This document shows, one piece after another, positions 16,653 through 26,700 of a stretch of DNA of 64,000 nt. The position numbers were made by a program, and so were the translations under genes. Each line of letters begins with the position of its first letter. Within the stretch, counting starts at the first letter, position 1. This stretch comes from UBA4416 sp040387555 (GTDB lineage Bacteria > Bacteroidota > Bacteroidia > B-17B0 > Aurantibacillaceae), in contig JAZKDO010000003.1 in the NCBI GenBank assembly GCA_040387555.1, forward strand, positions 868,001 through 932,000, in the 5' to 3' direction. The notes under the pieces were generated by a model that searched no databases, had not been told where the DNA came from, and saw only the letters and a program-made list of their open reading frames with translations.

Positions 16653-18518
16653 ATGGCAAAAGAGATAGCAAGTTATAACGAAGACAGTATAAAATCCCTT
16701 GATTGGAAAGAACATATTCGGATGCGTCCGGGTATGTATATTGGAAAGCTGGGAGATGGTTCTGCTTTTGATGATGGGATCTATGTATTGATCAAAGAGG
16801 TGATGGATAACTCCATTGATGAGTTCATGATGGGTGCCGGAAAAAAAATTGAAGTAGCTGTAAAAGAAGGAGTAGTTTCAATACGGGATTACGGACGCGG
16901 TATTCCTTTAGGTAAAGTGGTTGAGGTTGTTTCTAAAATCAATACTGGTGGTAAATACGATAGTGATGCCTTTAAAAAATCTATCGGATTAAATGGTGTT
17001 GGTACAAAAGCAGTAAATGCTTTATCTATTAATTTTAAAGTAACAGCATATCGCGACGGACAATCTAAAACAGCAGATTTTTCCTGTGGAAATTTAGTAA
17101 AAGAATCCAAGCTTGAAAAAACATCTGAAGCTAATGGTACTTATGTAGAGTTCAGACCGGATGATACCATCTTTAAAAAATACCATTACATTCATGAGTA
17201 CATTGATAAAATGTTGTGGAACTACGCGTTCTTAAATACAGGCTTAACTTTATATTTCAACGGACAAGTTTATAAATCGGATAATGGTTTAAAAGATCTA
17301 TTAGAAAAAAACATTACAGGCGAAATTATTTATCCTATCATTCATTTAAAAGGTGACGATATTGAATTAGCTATGACGCATAGTAATGAGCATTATTCGG
17401 AAGAATATTATTCTTATGTTAATGGTCAGTATACGACACAAGGCGGAACACATCAGGCAGCATTCAGAGAAGCAGTAGTAAAAACAATTCGCGAGTTTTA
17501 TAAAAAAGATTTTGATCCGGCCGATGTACGTAAATCGATTGTGGCGGCGGTTTCTGTTCGCGTACAAGAACCGGTTTTTGAATCGCAAACCAAAACAAAA
17601 TTAGGTTCGCAGGAAGTTGCACCCGGTGGACAAACCATGCGTTCGTTTGTTGGAGATTTCATCAAACAACAATTAGATAACTATTTACATAAGAATCCTG
17701 AAACGGCGCGAGCTATTGAAGCAAAGATCGTTGCTAATGAGCGCGAGCGTAAAGAATTATCAGGTATTCAAAAACTGGCAAGAGAGCGCGCAAAGAAATC
17801 AAACCTGCATAATAAAAAATTAAGGGATTGCCGTGTTCATTTAGATGATTCTAAAAATCCTCGTGCACATGAAACCACTTTATTTATTTGTGAGGGAGAT
17901 TCGGCCAGCGGTTCCATTACTAAAACACGAGATGTAAACACACAAGCGGTTTTCAGCTTAAAAGGAAAACCATTAAATTCTTTTGGTCTAGGTAAAAAAA
18001 TAGTTTACGAAAACGAAGAATTTAATTTATTACAAGCCGCTTTAAATATTGAAGACAGTTTAGAAGACTTAAGATATAATAACGTTGTTGTTGCAACCGA
18101 TGCCGATGTGGATGGGATGCATATCCGTTTATTGTTATTGACGTTCTTTTTACAGTTTTTTCCTGATTTGATTAAAAATGGGCACGTGTATATATTACAA
18201 ACACCATTGTTTCGTGTTCGTAATAAAAAAGAAACAGCTTATTGCTATAGCGATGAAGAACGTAAAGCGGCCATTGCTAAATTAGGGCCTAAGCCAGAGA
18301 TCACACGATTTAAAGGATTAGGTGAAATTTCACCGGATGAGTTCAAACACTTTATTGGTAAGGATATTCGTTTGGAGCCTGTTCTGTTAGATCAACAAGC
18401 CTCTATACAACAATTATTAAGCTACTATATGGGTAAAAACACGCAGGACAGACAAGAATTTATCATTGATAATTTGCGTGTTGAGGTTGACGCAGAAGAA
18501 GAGTTGACAAAAGCGTAG
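16653..18518 (+). CDS. parE: DNA topoisomerase IV subunit B (type IIA)
   Basis: The ATPase subunit of topoisomerase IV, 621 residues. The GHKL domain has EVMDNSIDEF (49-58), GRGIPLG (81-87) and LNGVGTKAVNALS (113-125). The transducer domain has the QGGTHQ loop at 263-268. The TOPRIM domain has CEGDSASGS (413-421, Glu414) and DADVDG (483-488). The C-terminus keeps RFKGLGEISPDEF. The length lacks the insert of long GyrB proteins, and pairing with the short subunit A downstream (33-bp gap) argues for ParE rather than GyrB. It decatenates daughter chromosomes with ParC. Confidence 0.93.
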   Translation: MAKEIASYNEDSIKSLDWKEHIRMRPGMYIGKLGDGSAFDDGIYVLIKEVMDNSIDEFMMGAGKKIEVAVKEGVVSIRDYGRGIPLGKVVEVVSKINTGGKYDSDAFKKSIGLNGVGTKAVNALSINFKVTAYRDGQSKTADFSCGNLVKESKLEKTSEANGTYVEFRPDDTIFKKYHYIHEYIDKMLWNYAFLNTGLTLYFNGQVYKSDNGLKDLLEKNITGEIIYPIIHLKGDDIELAMTHSNEHYSEEYYSYVNGQYTTQGGTHQAAFREAVVKTIREFYKKDFDPADVRKSIVAAVSVRVQEPVFESQTKTKLGSQEVAPGGQTMRSFVGDFIKQQLDNYLHKNPETARAIEAKIVANERERKELSGIQKLARERAKKSNLHNKKLRDCRVHLDDSKNPRAHETTLFICEGDSASGSITKTRDVNTQAVFSLKGKPLNSFGLGKKIVYENEEFNLLQAALNIEDSLEDLRYNNVVVATDADVDGMHIRLLLLTFFLQFFPDLIKNGHVYILQTPLFRVRNKKETAYCYSDEERKAAIAKLGPKPEITRFKGLGEISPDEFKHFIGKDIRLEPVLLDQQASIQQLLSYYMGKNTQDRQEFIIDNLRVEVDAEEELTKA

Positions 18519-18551
18519 TCGAATTAAGTTTAAAGAAAAAAGATTTACAAA

Positions 18552-21176
18552 GTGGAAGAAAATACAAATAACGGACACAACGAATTAAGTACAGTAAAGC
18601 ATGTCTCTGGCATGTTTAAAAACTGGTTCATTGATTATGCCTCTTATGTAATTTTAGAGCGCGCAGTACCTGCCATGGAAGATGGTTTAAAGCCTGTACA
18701 GCGTCGTATTTTACATAGTATGTGGGAACTGGAGGATGGAAGGTATAACAAGGTTGCCAATTTAATTGGTAATACCATGAAATACCATCCGCATGGCGAT
18801 GCCAGTATTGGAGATGCTTTGGTAGCTATTGGCCAAAAAGACCTGCTGATTGATATGCAGGGAAACTGGGGTAACATCTTAACAGGAGATAGCGCCGCTG
18901 CTCCACGTTACATTGAAGCACGTTTATCAAAACTAGGACAGGAAATTATCTTTAATCCTAAAACTACTAATTGGGGAATGAGTTACGATGGTCGTAATAA
19001 AGAACCAATTACGTTACCCGTTAAATTTCCTTTAGTATTAGCTCATGGCGTGGAAGGTATTGCCGTGGGTCTAGCAACAAAAATACTACCACATAACTTT
19101 AATGAATTAATTGACGCGTCCATTCAAATATTACGTGGTCGTAAAGCTGTTATTTATCCTGATTTTATTACCGGTGGTATAGCAGATTTCAGTGATTATA
19201 AGGACGGTTTACGTGGTGGTAAAATTAAGATCAGAGCGCGTGTTAAGGAATTAAATCCTAAGACATTAATTATTTCTGAAATTCCTTTTGGTACAACAAC
19301 TGGATCTTTAATCGATTCAATTTTAGCAGCAAACGATAAAGGAAAGATTAAGGTTAAAAAAGTAGAGGATAATACCTCTGAAAATGTTGAAATTTTAATT
19401 CATTTACAGCCTGGAATTTCTCCTGATAAAACCATTGATGCCTTATATGCTTTTACTAATTGTGAAGTTAGTATCTCGCCAAATGCTTGTATCATTGAAG
19501 ATCAGAAGCCGCGTTTTGTTGGTGTAAGCGAAATTTTAAAAATATCCACTCATCAAACGCTAGCATTATTAAAACGTGAGTTAGAAATTGAGTTAAGTGA
19601 ATTGCAGGAAAAATGGCATTTCTCTTCTCTAGAGAAACTATTTATTAAAGAAGAAATGTATATCGACTTTAAGAAGTATTCTAACAGGGAAACATTATAT
19701 GAATACTTATATGAGCGATTTAAGCCACATCGTAAAAAACTAATTCGTGAAATTACGGATGAGGATTTGCAACGTTTAACGCAAATTCCAATGATTCGTA
19801 TCACTCGCTTTGATAGTATTAAAGCAGAGGAGCATATGAAAGAGTTGGATGCTAAAATTGAAACTGTAAAAGGACATTTAGCAAACTTAGTTGATTATGC
19901 CGTTGAGTATTTCAAAAACCTGAAGAAGAAATACGGAGCGGGAAGAGAGCGTAAAACAGAAACGAAAGAACTGGAGACTATCGTGGCTACGGAAGTGATC
20001 ATGGCTAATGAAAAACTTTATGTGAACAGAGCAGAGGGTTTTGCCGGTAAGAGTTTGAAGAAAGACGAGTTTGTTTGTGATTGTTCAGATCTGGATGATT
20101 TCATTGCATTTACCAAAGACGGTAAAATGAAAGTATTTAAAGTTTCCGATAAAGTATTTATCGGAAAAGATATTATCTACATCGCCATTTTCAAGAAAAA
20201 TGATGAACGGACTACTTATAATATGATCTATTCGGATGGGCCGAAGGGGGTTACATTTATTAAACGTTTTAATGTAACAGGTGTTACGCGTGAAAAGGAA
20301 TATGACCTAACGAAAGGAACAGCAAATTCGGCAGTTCATTGGTTTACGATTAATCCAAACGGAGAAGCGGAGACAGTTCAAGTAATCCTGAAACCTGTGG
20401 CCGGTTTACGCAAGATGGAATTGGATGTTGATTTTGCTGAAATTCCTGTAAAGGGAAGAGCATCCACCGGAAATATTGTTACTAAATATGCTGTTAAGAA
20501 AGTAATCTTAAAGACAAAGGGAACTTCAACCTTAGCAGCTGAAGATTACTGGTTCAACGATACGGTGCATCGTTTAAATAAAGAAAACAAAGGAACTTAT
20601 TTAGGAAAATTTGCCGGTGATGATAAAATCCTGACGGTTACCAGTAAGGGTTTTTACAAGTTGTATACCTACGACGTCTTAAACCATTTTGACGAGGATA
20701 CTATTTTAATTGAAAAGTATTATCCAGAACTAGTATTGTCCTGTATTTATTATGATGGTGACAGCAAATCATACATTACTAAACGTTTTGTTCCTGAAAA
20801 CACAACTACTAAGACATCAATCATTACCGAGAATGAGAATTCACGAATTGAATTAATCACTTCTCAGATTTTGCCTATTGTTGATATTAAATTCAATAAG
20901 GAAAAAGACAAAGTGATTCCTGATGAAGCTGTAAATTTAGTAGACTTTGCTCCATTGGTAAACATGAAAGCAAAAGGAAAAAAGCTGACTTCTTATAAGG
21001 TGAAGGAAATTAACCTGCGACTCTCTGAAGAAATTATTTTAGATAATTATGATGAAGGCGATGAGCAAATAGGAGCGAACGGTATGTCTCCTATGGAGCT
21101 TCACCGCAGGGCGATGGAAAAATTGAACTCTAAAAACTTTAAGGATAAAGACGGCCAGATCAATTTTGATTTTTAG
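18552..21176 (+). CDS. parC: DNA topoisomerase IV subunit A (type IIA)
   Basis: The breakage-reunion subunit, 874 residues, starting at GTG. The winged-helix/tower core has ERAVPAMEDGLKPVQRRIL (36-54), the GNTMKYHPHGDASIGDAL region (73-90) and catalytic Tyr120 in AAPRYIEARLSKLG. After the coiled coil (about 400-460) the C-terminal part is a degenerate beta-pinwheel, without a clear GyrA box, which favours topoisomerase IV over gyrase. It forms an operon with parE (33-bp gap). No alternative ATG is found before the conserved region except at residue 21, so the GTG is preferred. Confidence 0.92.
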   Translation: MEENTNNGHNELSTVKHVSGMFKNWFIDYASYVILERAVPAMEDGLKPVQRRILHSMWELEDGRYNKVANLIGNTMKYHPHGDASIGDALVAIGQKDLLIDMQGNWGNILTGDSAAAPRYIEARLSKLGQEIIFNPKTTNWGMSYDGRNKEPITLPVKFPLVLAHGVEGIAVGLATKILPHNFNELIDASIQILRGRKAVIYPDFITGGIADFSDYKDGLRGGKIKIRARVKELNPKTLIISEIPFGTTTGSLIDSILAANDKGKIKVKKVEDNTSENVEILIHLQPGISPDKTIDALYAFTNCEVSISPNACIIEDQKPRFVGVSEILKISTHQTLALLKRELEIELSELQEKWHFSSLEKLFIKEEMYIDFKKYSNRETLYEYLYERFKPHRKKLIREITDEDLQRLTQIPMIRITRFDSIKAEEHMKELDAKIETVKGHLANLVDYAVEYFKNLKKKYGAGRERKTETKELETIVATEVIMANEKLYVNRAEGFAGKSLKKDEFVCDCSDLDDFIAFTKDGKMKVFKVSDKVFIGKDIIYIAIFKKNDERTTYNMIYSDGPKGVTFIKRFNVTGVTREKEYDLTKGTANSAVHWFTINPNGEAETVQVILKPVAGLRKMELDVDFAEIPVKGRASTGNIVTKYAVKKVILKTKGTSTLAAEDYWFNDTVHRLNKENKGTYLGKFAGDDKILTVTSKGFYKLYTYDVLNHFDEDTILIEKYYPELVLSCIYYDGDSKSYITKRFVPENTTTKTSIITENENSRIELITSQILPIVDIKFNKEKDKVIPDEAVNLVDFAPLVNMKAKGKKLTSYKVKEINLRLSEEIILDNYDEGDEQIGANGMSPMELHRRAMEKLNSKNFKDKDGQINFDF

Positions 21177-21194
21177 TTTACATTTAAACTAAAG

Positions 21195-21220
21195 TGATGC
21201 TGAAACAAGTTCAGCATGAC
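21195..21220. repeat. Second type of dispersed palindrome
   Basis: ATGCTGAA (21197-21204) and TTCAGCAT (21210-21217) flank ACAAG, inside GTGATGCTGAAACAAGTTCA and GCATGAC. It fills the parC-waaA gap and has no U-tract, so it is not a typical terminator. Confidence 0.55.
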
Positions 21221-21234
21221 AGTTAAAGAAAAAC

Positions 21235-22491
21235 ATGTTCTTATACAACCTCGGTATATTTGCTTTTCAATTAGGTTTAAAACTGGCTTCGCTGTTTAAT
21301 CCGAAAGCAAAACTGTGGGTTGAAGGACGAAGGAACTGGGAAGAGCAACTCAGGTCTAAAGTAAATAAATCTGGATTAGAAAATGCGGTATGGTTCCATT
21401 GCGCCTCTTTAGGAGAGTTTGAACAAGGAAGACCGGTAATTGAAAAGCTGAAGAAAGAATATCCACAACAAAAGATTGTGTTGAGTTTCTTTTCCCCTTC
21501 TGGTTACGAGATTCAAAAAAACTATCCCTTTGCAGACCTGGTTACTTATTTACCGGCGGATACTTCTTCCAATGCTAGAATATTTCTCTCAATATTAAAA
21601 CCAAAACTTGCCATTTTTGTGAAGTATGAGTTCTGGTTAAACTATTTATTTGAATTAAATAGAAATCAAATTCCGACCTTTTTAATATCTACAGTCATTA
21701 AAAAACACCAGTCATTTTTTAAATGGTATGGAGGAAATTTCAGGAAGGCTTTAGCGACATATAAAACAATTTACACTCAGGATGTACACTCCATTAAATT
21801 ATTAAGAGTGCTGCGAATCAGCACTGGCGTATTGACCGGGGATACCCGTTTTGACAGAGTGTTACAAGTATGTTCATCCCCAAAAAAAATAAAGGAGATT
21901 GAAGATTTTTCGAATGATGCTTTTGTTATAATTGCAGGTAGTTCCTGGCAAAAGGATGAAGATCATTTAATTGAATCATACATTCAGTTAAAAGAAAAGT
22001 ATCCACATCTGAAATTAATTATTGCCCCTCATGAAATTGATAGAAAAAGTATTGACCGTTTAAAAAATTTGTTGGCAAAAAATGAATTGCCTTATCATTT
22101 ATTTTCGGATAATGCAGAAACTTATGTTCATCCGATATTAGTAGTAAACGCTATTGGGTTTTTGTCTTCCATTTATCAATATGGCACAGTTGCTTTTATA
22201 GGCGGAGGTTTTAATAATGGTATTCATAATATTCTGGAACCAACCGTGTATGGTTTGCCTGTATTATTCGGACCTAATTATAAAAAATTCAATGAGGCAT
22301 TTGAAACCATTGATCTGAATGTTGGTTTCGTGGTAAATGATTCTACGGAATTAACAACTCATTTATCAAAATTGATTACCGATGAAAAGATGTTGGCAGA
22401 ATCTTCGCGCCTGGCAAAAAATTATGTATTAAAAAACTCAGGTGCCACCAACAAAATTGTTGATGACCTTAGACTTTATTTAAAAAGTTAG
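21235..22491 (+). CDS. waaA: 3-deoxy-D-manno-octulosonic acid transferase
   Basis: Adds Kdo from CMP-Kdo to lipid A precursor at the inner face of the cytoplasmic membrane. At 418 residues it has family length and a GT-B fold. An N-terminal hydrophobic anchor (about 1-20) precedes FHCASLGEFEQGRPV, whose Glu61 matches the catalytic base of the family. The C-terminal domain shows IIAGSSWQKDEDHL, IIAPHEIDR and the CMP-site AFIGGGFNNGIHNILEP, PVLFGPNYKKFNEA. It confirms a lipopolysaccharide-bearing outer membrane. It follows parC on the same strand, with a palindrome between. Confidence 0.95.
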   Translation: MFLYNLGIFAFQLGLKLASLFNPKAKLWVEGRRNWEEQLRSKVNKSGLENAVWFHCASLGEFEQGRPVIEKLKKEYPQQKIVLSFFSPSGYEIQKNYPFADLVTYLPADTSSNARIFLSILKPKLAIFVKYEFWLNYLFELNRNQIPTFLISTVIKKHQSFFKWYGGNFRKALATYKTIYTQDVHSIKLLRVLRISTGVLTGDTRFDRVLQVCSSPKKIKEIEDFSNDAFVIIAGSSWQKDEDHLIESYIQLKEKYPHLKLIIAPHEIDRKSIDRLKNLLAKNELPYHLFSDNAETYVHPILVVNAIGFLSSIYQYGTVAFIGGGFNNGIHNILEPTVYGLPVLFGPNYKKFNEAFETIDLNVGFVVNDSTELTTHLSKLITDEKMLAESSRLAKNYVLKNSGATNKIVDDLRLYLKS

Positions 22492-22558
22492 TACATCAAT
22501 TTCTGATTAAAAAAAAGTTCAACCTAGTTTCCTTTTAGCAGCCAACCCAAAAAAATAT

Positions 22559-24028
22559 TTATCCCAGAAACAAATAGCAAAAGATAGTAATTAGGAGAAT
22601 TCCAATAGCATCAAGTACCAATCCGACTTTGAACATATCTTTAATGTCAATACGTTTGGTTCCAAATACAATGGTGTTGGCTGCTGTAGCGACTGGCAAC
22701 ATGAAGCCTAAAGACGCAGCAAAAGTGGCGGGTATCATTAAAAGGAGAGGAGGAAGGTCCAGATCTTTTTGTAAAGCGATCATTACCGGAATGGCTAATT
22801 GAATACTGGCAATGTTAGAAGCAAATTCACTAATAATGGTAACGATCACACAAATTCCCAGTATAATAAAAAAGATATGCACCCCTTTTAAGGCCGTTAA
22901 GCAATGCGCCAGCCAATCGCTTAAGCCTGAAACATCAAACCCATAAGCCAAAGCAAACCCGCTACCGAACATTAAAATTATATCGTAACGTATCTTTTTG
23001 GCATCTTCCCATTCCAATAACGCTTCGCCTTTTTTTTGTTTGCTAGGAATTAAGAATAGGAGCAAAGCTGCAGCGATAGCAACAGTAGCATCATCTACCA
23101 ATTTAGGATTGGAGAAGAGATGATTCCATCCTTTAAAAGTGAATGTTTCAAATGGAATATCAGCCCTGGTAAACCATAGAATCATACAGGTAATAAAAAT
23201 ACCGGCAATCCATTTTTCTTCATAAGAAAGTTTGCCGAGCGTTGTATAGTGGTTTTTAAAATGATTTTTATCGAGGTTGGTAATAGTTACTTTATTTCGA
23301 AGAAAATAAAATCGAAGCATGAAAAAAGTACAAACTAAAAATAAAGCGGATAACGGAAAACCAATGGTAGCCCATTTTAAAAAGGTAAGGTCATTTAAAT
23401 CAGGAAAGGCTTCTTTATAGGCTTTGAAAAAATACATATTGGGCGGTGTTCCAACAGGAGTGGCCATTCCACCGATAGTTGCTGAGAATGCAAGCCCTAA
23501 CAGCACGGCCGCCGCAAAATTATTTTTGCTTTTTTCACTGTGAATGAATTCATCCGTTTCGCTAATGAGCGCCAATACAGCTCCAAATAACATCATAGTC
23601 GTGGCTGTGTTCGAGATCCAATTACTGATTAGGTAAGCGGAAAGCATCACACCTAATAAGATATGATGAGCTTTGGTTCCTACGACGGATAATATTTTAA
23701 TAGCGATCCTTCGGTGTAAATGCCATTTTTCAATAGCAAAGGCAAGCATAAATCCACCAATGAATAAAAAGATAATGCTGTCTGTATATTGTTGTGCTAC
23801 TGATTTTGTATCTGCCAAACCAAGTAATGGCATCATTAAAAATGGAACCAGTGCAGTTACCGCTAAACCCACCGCCTCTGAAAACCACCAGATACTCATC
23901 CATACAGCAATGCCTGCCATAAGAGAAACCTTGGGGTTCGCAGGGTCTAAATCCGTAAATAACCAGATAAGTGTCGCAGCAAGCGGGCCTAAAAGAATGA
24001 AAAGGTATTTTGACTTATTTTGAGACAT
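22559..24028 (-). CDS. SLC13/DASS-family sodium-coupled dicarboxylate or anion transporter
   Basis: A 489-residue membrane protein with about 11 hydrophobic segments arranged as two inverted halves. The two SNT-like substrate/sodium signatures are visible: ISNWISNTATTMMLFGAV in the first half and LPVATAANTIVFG in the second. TPVGTPPNMYF is also typical. Family members import succinate, malate, fumarate, citrate or sulfate with sodium; substrate cannot be chosen here. It stands alone, convergent with waaA. Confidence 0.88.
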   Translation of the reverse strand: MSQNKSKYLFILLGPLAATLIWLFTDLDPANPKVSLMAGIAVWMSIWWFSEAVGLAVTALVPFLMMPLLGLADTKSVAQQYTDSIIFLFIGGFMLAFAIEKWHLHRRIAIKILSVVGTKAHHILLGVMLSAYLISNWISNTATTMMLFGAVLALISETDEFIHSEKSKNNFAAAVLLGLAFSATIGGMATPVGTPPNMYFFKAYKEAFPDLNDLTFLKWATIGFPLSALFLVCTFFMLRFYFLRNKVTITNLDKNHFKNHYTTLGKLSYEEKWIAGIFITCMILWFTRADIPFETFTFKGWNHLFSNPKLVDDATVAIAAALLLFLIPSKQKKGEALLEWEDAKKIRYDIILMFGSGFALAYGFDVSGLSDWLAHCLTALKGVHIFFIILGICVIVTIISEFASNIASIQLAIPVMIALQKDLDLPPLLLMIPATFAASLGFMLPVATAANTIVFGTKRIDIKDMFKVGLVLDAIGILLITIFCYLFLG

Positions 24029-24211
24029 TAAAAACCGGGTTAATATTTATAAATTAAAATTGCTTCACTCAAAAATAAGCATAAACAAATTAGTAGATAA
24101 ATTTTAAACCGGTTCTAAAATTTACAAAGAGAAATGAAGCATTTAAATCTGGATAATTAAACGGGAATTATCGGAGATTTAATAGTATTAAATAAGCAAT
24201 AAGAAAAAATA

Positions 24212-24580
24212 TTATTTATGACGAATATCTCTAATAATTACTTTACCAGAGGCAGTAATTTGAAGAATATACGTGTATTTGCCATTTATCTCAAGTACTT
24301 CAAGACCTGCATAATGAAATTCATAAACCTCACCTGTAATATCATCCTGAATTAACCCGGTTTGTAAACCTGAGTTTGAACCGGAATTTCCACCAGAAGT
24401 TGTAACGGAATTTACAGCATAACTCGTACTAGTATTTAAACCCACTATTGTTCCTGTTCCAAAAGTTTGACTGCACGATTGTTGTGTTGAATTATTTTGA
24501 GCTTTTACTTCATTAATAGTTAAAAATGAAGTACATAAAAATAATGCTGTTGTTGATACAATTTTAGTCGTTTTTTTCAT
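24212..24580 (-). CDS. Hypothetical secreted protein, Ser/Gly/Thr-rich N-half
   Basis: 122 residues from the ATG at 24580 (a GTG eight codons upstream is less likely). Signal peptide about 1-28, ending EVKAQ. A Ser/Thr/Asn/Gly-rich segment (NSTQQSCSQTFGTGTIVGLN, then GGNSGSNSG) is followed by a beta-rich C-terminal half (TGEVYEFHYAGLEVLEINGK, YTYILQITASGKVIIRDI). I do not recognise a family. One Cys is seen after the signal. It is isolated between the transporter and the divergent histidine kinase. Confidence 0.55.
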   Translation of the reverse strand: MKKTTKIVSTTALFLCTSFLTINEVKAQNNSTQQSCSQTFGTGTIVGLNTSTSYAVNSVTTSGGNSGSNSGLQTGLIQDDITGEVYEFHYAGLEVLEINGKYTYILQITASGKVIIRDIRHK

Positions 24581-24789
24581 TTTGAATTTTTTATTTTCTT
24601 TCACGGATTTAAAATATCAAGGGCATTTTTAACAAGTAAATATAGATAAAATATGAATTGAACGAAGGATTTAATGACATTTATTTTAGGTTAAGCATTA
24701 TTTATATTATTTTTATCTTACTTAAAACTGTGTTCGTCTTAATATGATTCAAAAATGGGCGAGTAAGTTGGACTAAAAATTAAAAGGAA

Positions 24790-26637
24790 TTGGTTATAAG
24801 CTACATAAGTAACCCGAGAGGATTGATATGTTTTTTTATCGTTATGCATTTTTTATTTGTCAATGGACAAAATAAAACCTCTATCGATTCACTCAACAAG
24901 CTTATCAGTACCGCTAAAGATGACACAAATAAAGTTATCTTATTAAAAAGTCTTTCTAAGGAATATGAAAATTCAGACCAAAGGAAAGCTTTGGAATATG
25001 CCAATTCAGGCGAATCTTTGGCTTATAAACTTGGGTTTAAAAGGGGAGAGGCTCTCTGTTTAGATAATATTGGAACGCTTTATTGTAATCAGGGAGAGTA
25101 TGAAATTGCTCTTGTAAATTATTTTAAAGCTCTTAAAATAAATGAGTCAATTGGAAATAAAAAGGGAATTTCTGATAATCTGAGCAACATTGGAATCGTT
25201 TATCGAATCCTGAAAAAATTTGATGCCGCGCTCGAATACCAATTTAAAGGCCTGAAAATTGATGAAGTTTTAAAAGACAAAGAGGCTATCGCAAAAGATA
25301 ATGTCAATATAGGAAACACTTATTATGATGCAGAAAATCATAAGGAAGCGATGACGTATTACAATAAAGCGCTTAAATACTTTGTTGAAATTTCTGATCA
25401 GGAAAATACTGCGTCTATCTTAAACAATATTGGTGCGATCTACTTTACCGGGAAAAGCTATCAGCTGGCAGTTGAATATTTTAGCAGGGCTGTAAAAATG
25501 TTTGAAATAGAGGGAGATAAGTATGGAATTGCAATGGATTTCAATAATATTGCTGAAGTGTATGCTGTACAAAAAAAACATGAAAACGCGTTAGAATATT
25601 ATGGAAAAAGTTTGGCTCTTTCTACCGAAATAAGTGCAAAAGATCTCCTGCAAGCTAATTATAATGGTCTTTCGCAAGTTTCAGCCGAAATGAAAAATTT
25701 TGAGGCAGCCTATGAATACCATAAATTATACTTTGATGTCACAAACAGCTTACAGAATTCTGAAACTAATAAGCGTATAGAAGAACTGGTAATAAAATAC
25801 GAATCTGCGAAAAAGGAAAAAGAAAATGCTCTTTTAAAAGAAGAAAATATTAGACAAAGTTTCTTGCATCAGGAACAGAAGGTAGTAACCAATTATTTAC
25901 TCATGGGCTTGATTATAGTTTCATTGGTAGGATTTACTTTTTTTGGCAGAAGCAGAAGAAAAGAAAGAGAAAAAGAGAATCTTGAAAAAATAGTTTCCGA
26001 AAGAACTTTGGAACTCAACTTGAAAAACAAACAAAAAGAATTAATGCTTCAGGAAATACATCACCGTGTCAAAAACAATCTACAGGTAATTTCGAGTTTA
26101 TTAAGATTGCAGACTCATTACAAAGCAGAGAAGGATGTTGATGTAATTCTGAATGATTGTATTGACAGGATTAAATGTATGGCCATTTTGCATGATAAAT
26201 TATGTCAGTCAAGTGATTATAGTGAAATTAATTTACAGGAATACATTTCAGAATTAATAAGCTATGTATCAAAAAATTATGATAACGTTTCTCCAAATAT
26301 TAGATTCGAACTTAATATATCCCCGTTAGCTTTGCATATTAATAAGCTTATGCCTTGTGGTCTTATTATCAATGAATTGGTTTCAAATGTATATAAATAT
26401 GCTTTTAAGGAAAATTCGTTAAACAACTTGTGTAAAATTTCTTTCTCAAAAAATGATTCTGATAATACTTATCATTTATCTATTAGTGATAATGGAAAAG
26501 GATATCCCGAAAACTTTGATATGGATAGTCAAGGTGGGTTAGGAATGGTAATTGTACAAAGTCTGGTTGAACAATTAGATGGAACATTAAGTATTGAAAG
26601 AAACGATGGGGCAGTTACTAATATTTCTTTTCAATAG
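24790..26637 (+). CDS. TPR-containing sensor histidine kinase (HisKA_2 type)
   Basis: 615 residues from a TTG start. Downstream alternatives are TTG at 24823, which keeps the signal-like ICFFIVMHFLFVNGQ, and ATG at 24844. An extracytoplasmic TPR region (about 85-330, six or so repeats of the NNIGxxY...ALEYY type) is followed by a coiled coil, one membrane span (about 365-385), then a HisKA_2 dimerisation domain with phosphoacceptor His424 or His425 in LQEIHHRVKNNLQVISSLL. The HATPase has N-box Asn528/Asn533, G1 DNGKG (567-571) and G2 GGLGM. No receiver domain or adjacent response regulator is visible. It belongs to the same TPR-output architecture as the phosphatases at 40564-44550. Confidence 0.9.
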   Translation: MVISYISNPRGLICFFIVMHFLFVNGQNKTSIDSLNKLISTAKDDTNKVILLKSLSKEYENSDQRKALEYANSGESLAYKLGFKRGEALCLDNIGTLYCNQGEYEIALVNYFKALKINESIGNKKGISDNLSNIGIVYRILKKFDAALEYQFKGLKIDEVLKDKEAIAKDNVNIGNTYYDAENHKEAMTYYNKALKYFVEISDQENTASILNNIGAIYFTGKSYQLAVEYFSRAVKMFEIEGDKYGIAMDFNNIAEVYAVQKKHENALEYYGKSLALSTEISAKDLLQANYNGLSQVSAEMKNFEAAYEYHKLYFDVTNSLQNSETNKRIEELVIKYESAKKEKENALLKEENIRQSFLHQEQKVVTNYLLMGLIIVSLVGFTFFGRSRRKEREKENLEKIVSERTLELNLKNKQKELMLQEIHHRVKNNLQVISSLLRLQTHYKAEKDVDVILNDCIDRIKCMAILHDKLCQSSDYSEINLQEYISELISYVSKNYDNVSPNIRFELNISPLALHINKLMPCGLIINELVSNVYKYAFKENSLNNLCKISFSKNDSDNTYHLSISDNGKGYPENFDMDSQGGLGMVIVQSLVEQLDGTLSIERNDGAVTNISFQ

Positions 26638-26700
26638 CGTCATTTTAGTTTTAGTCTTTTTAATTTAAGATTTTAACTTTACCAAAAAATTAATACTCTG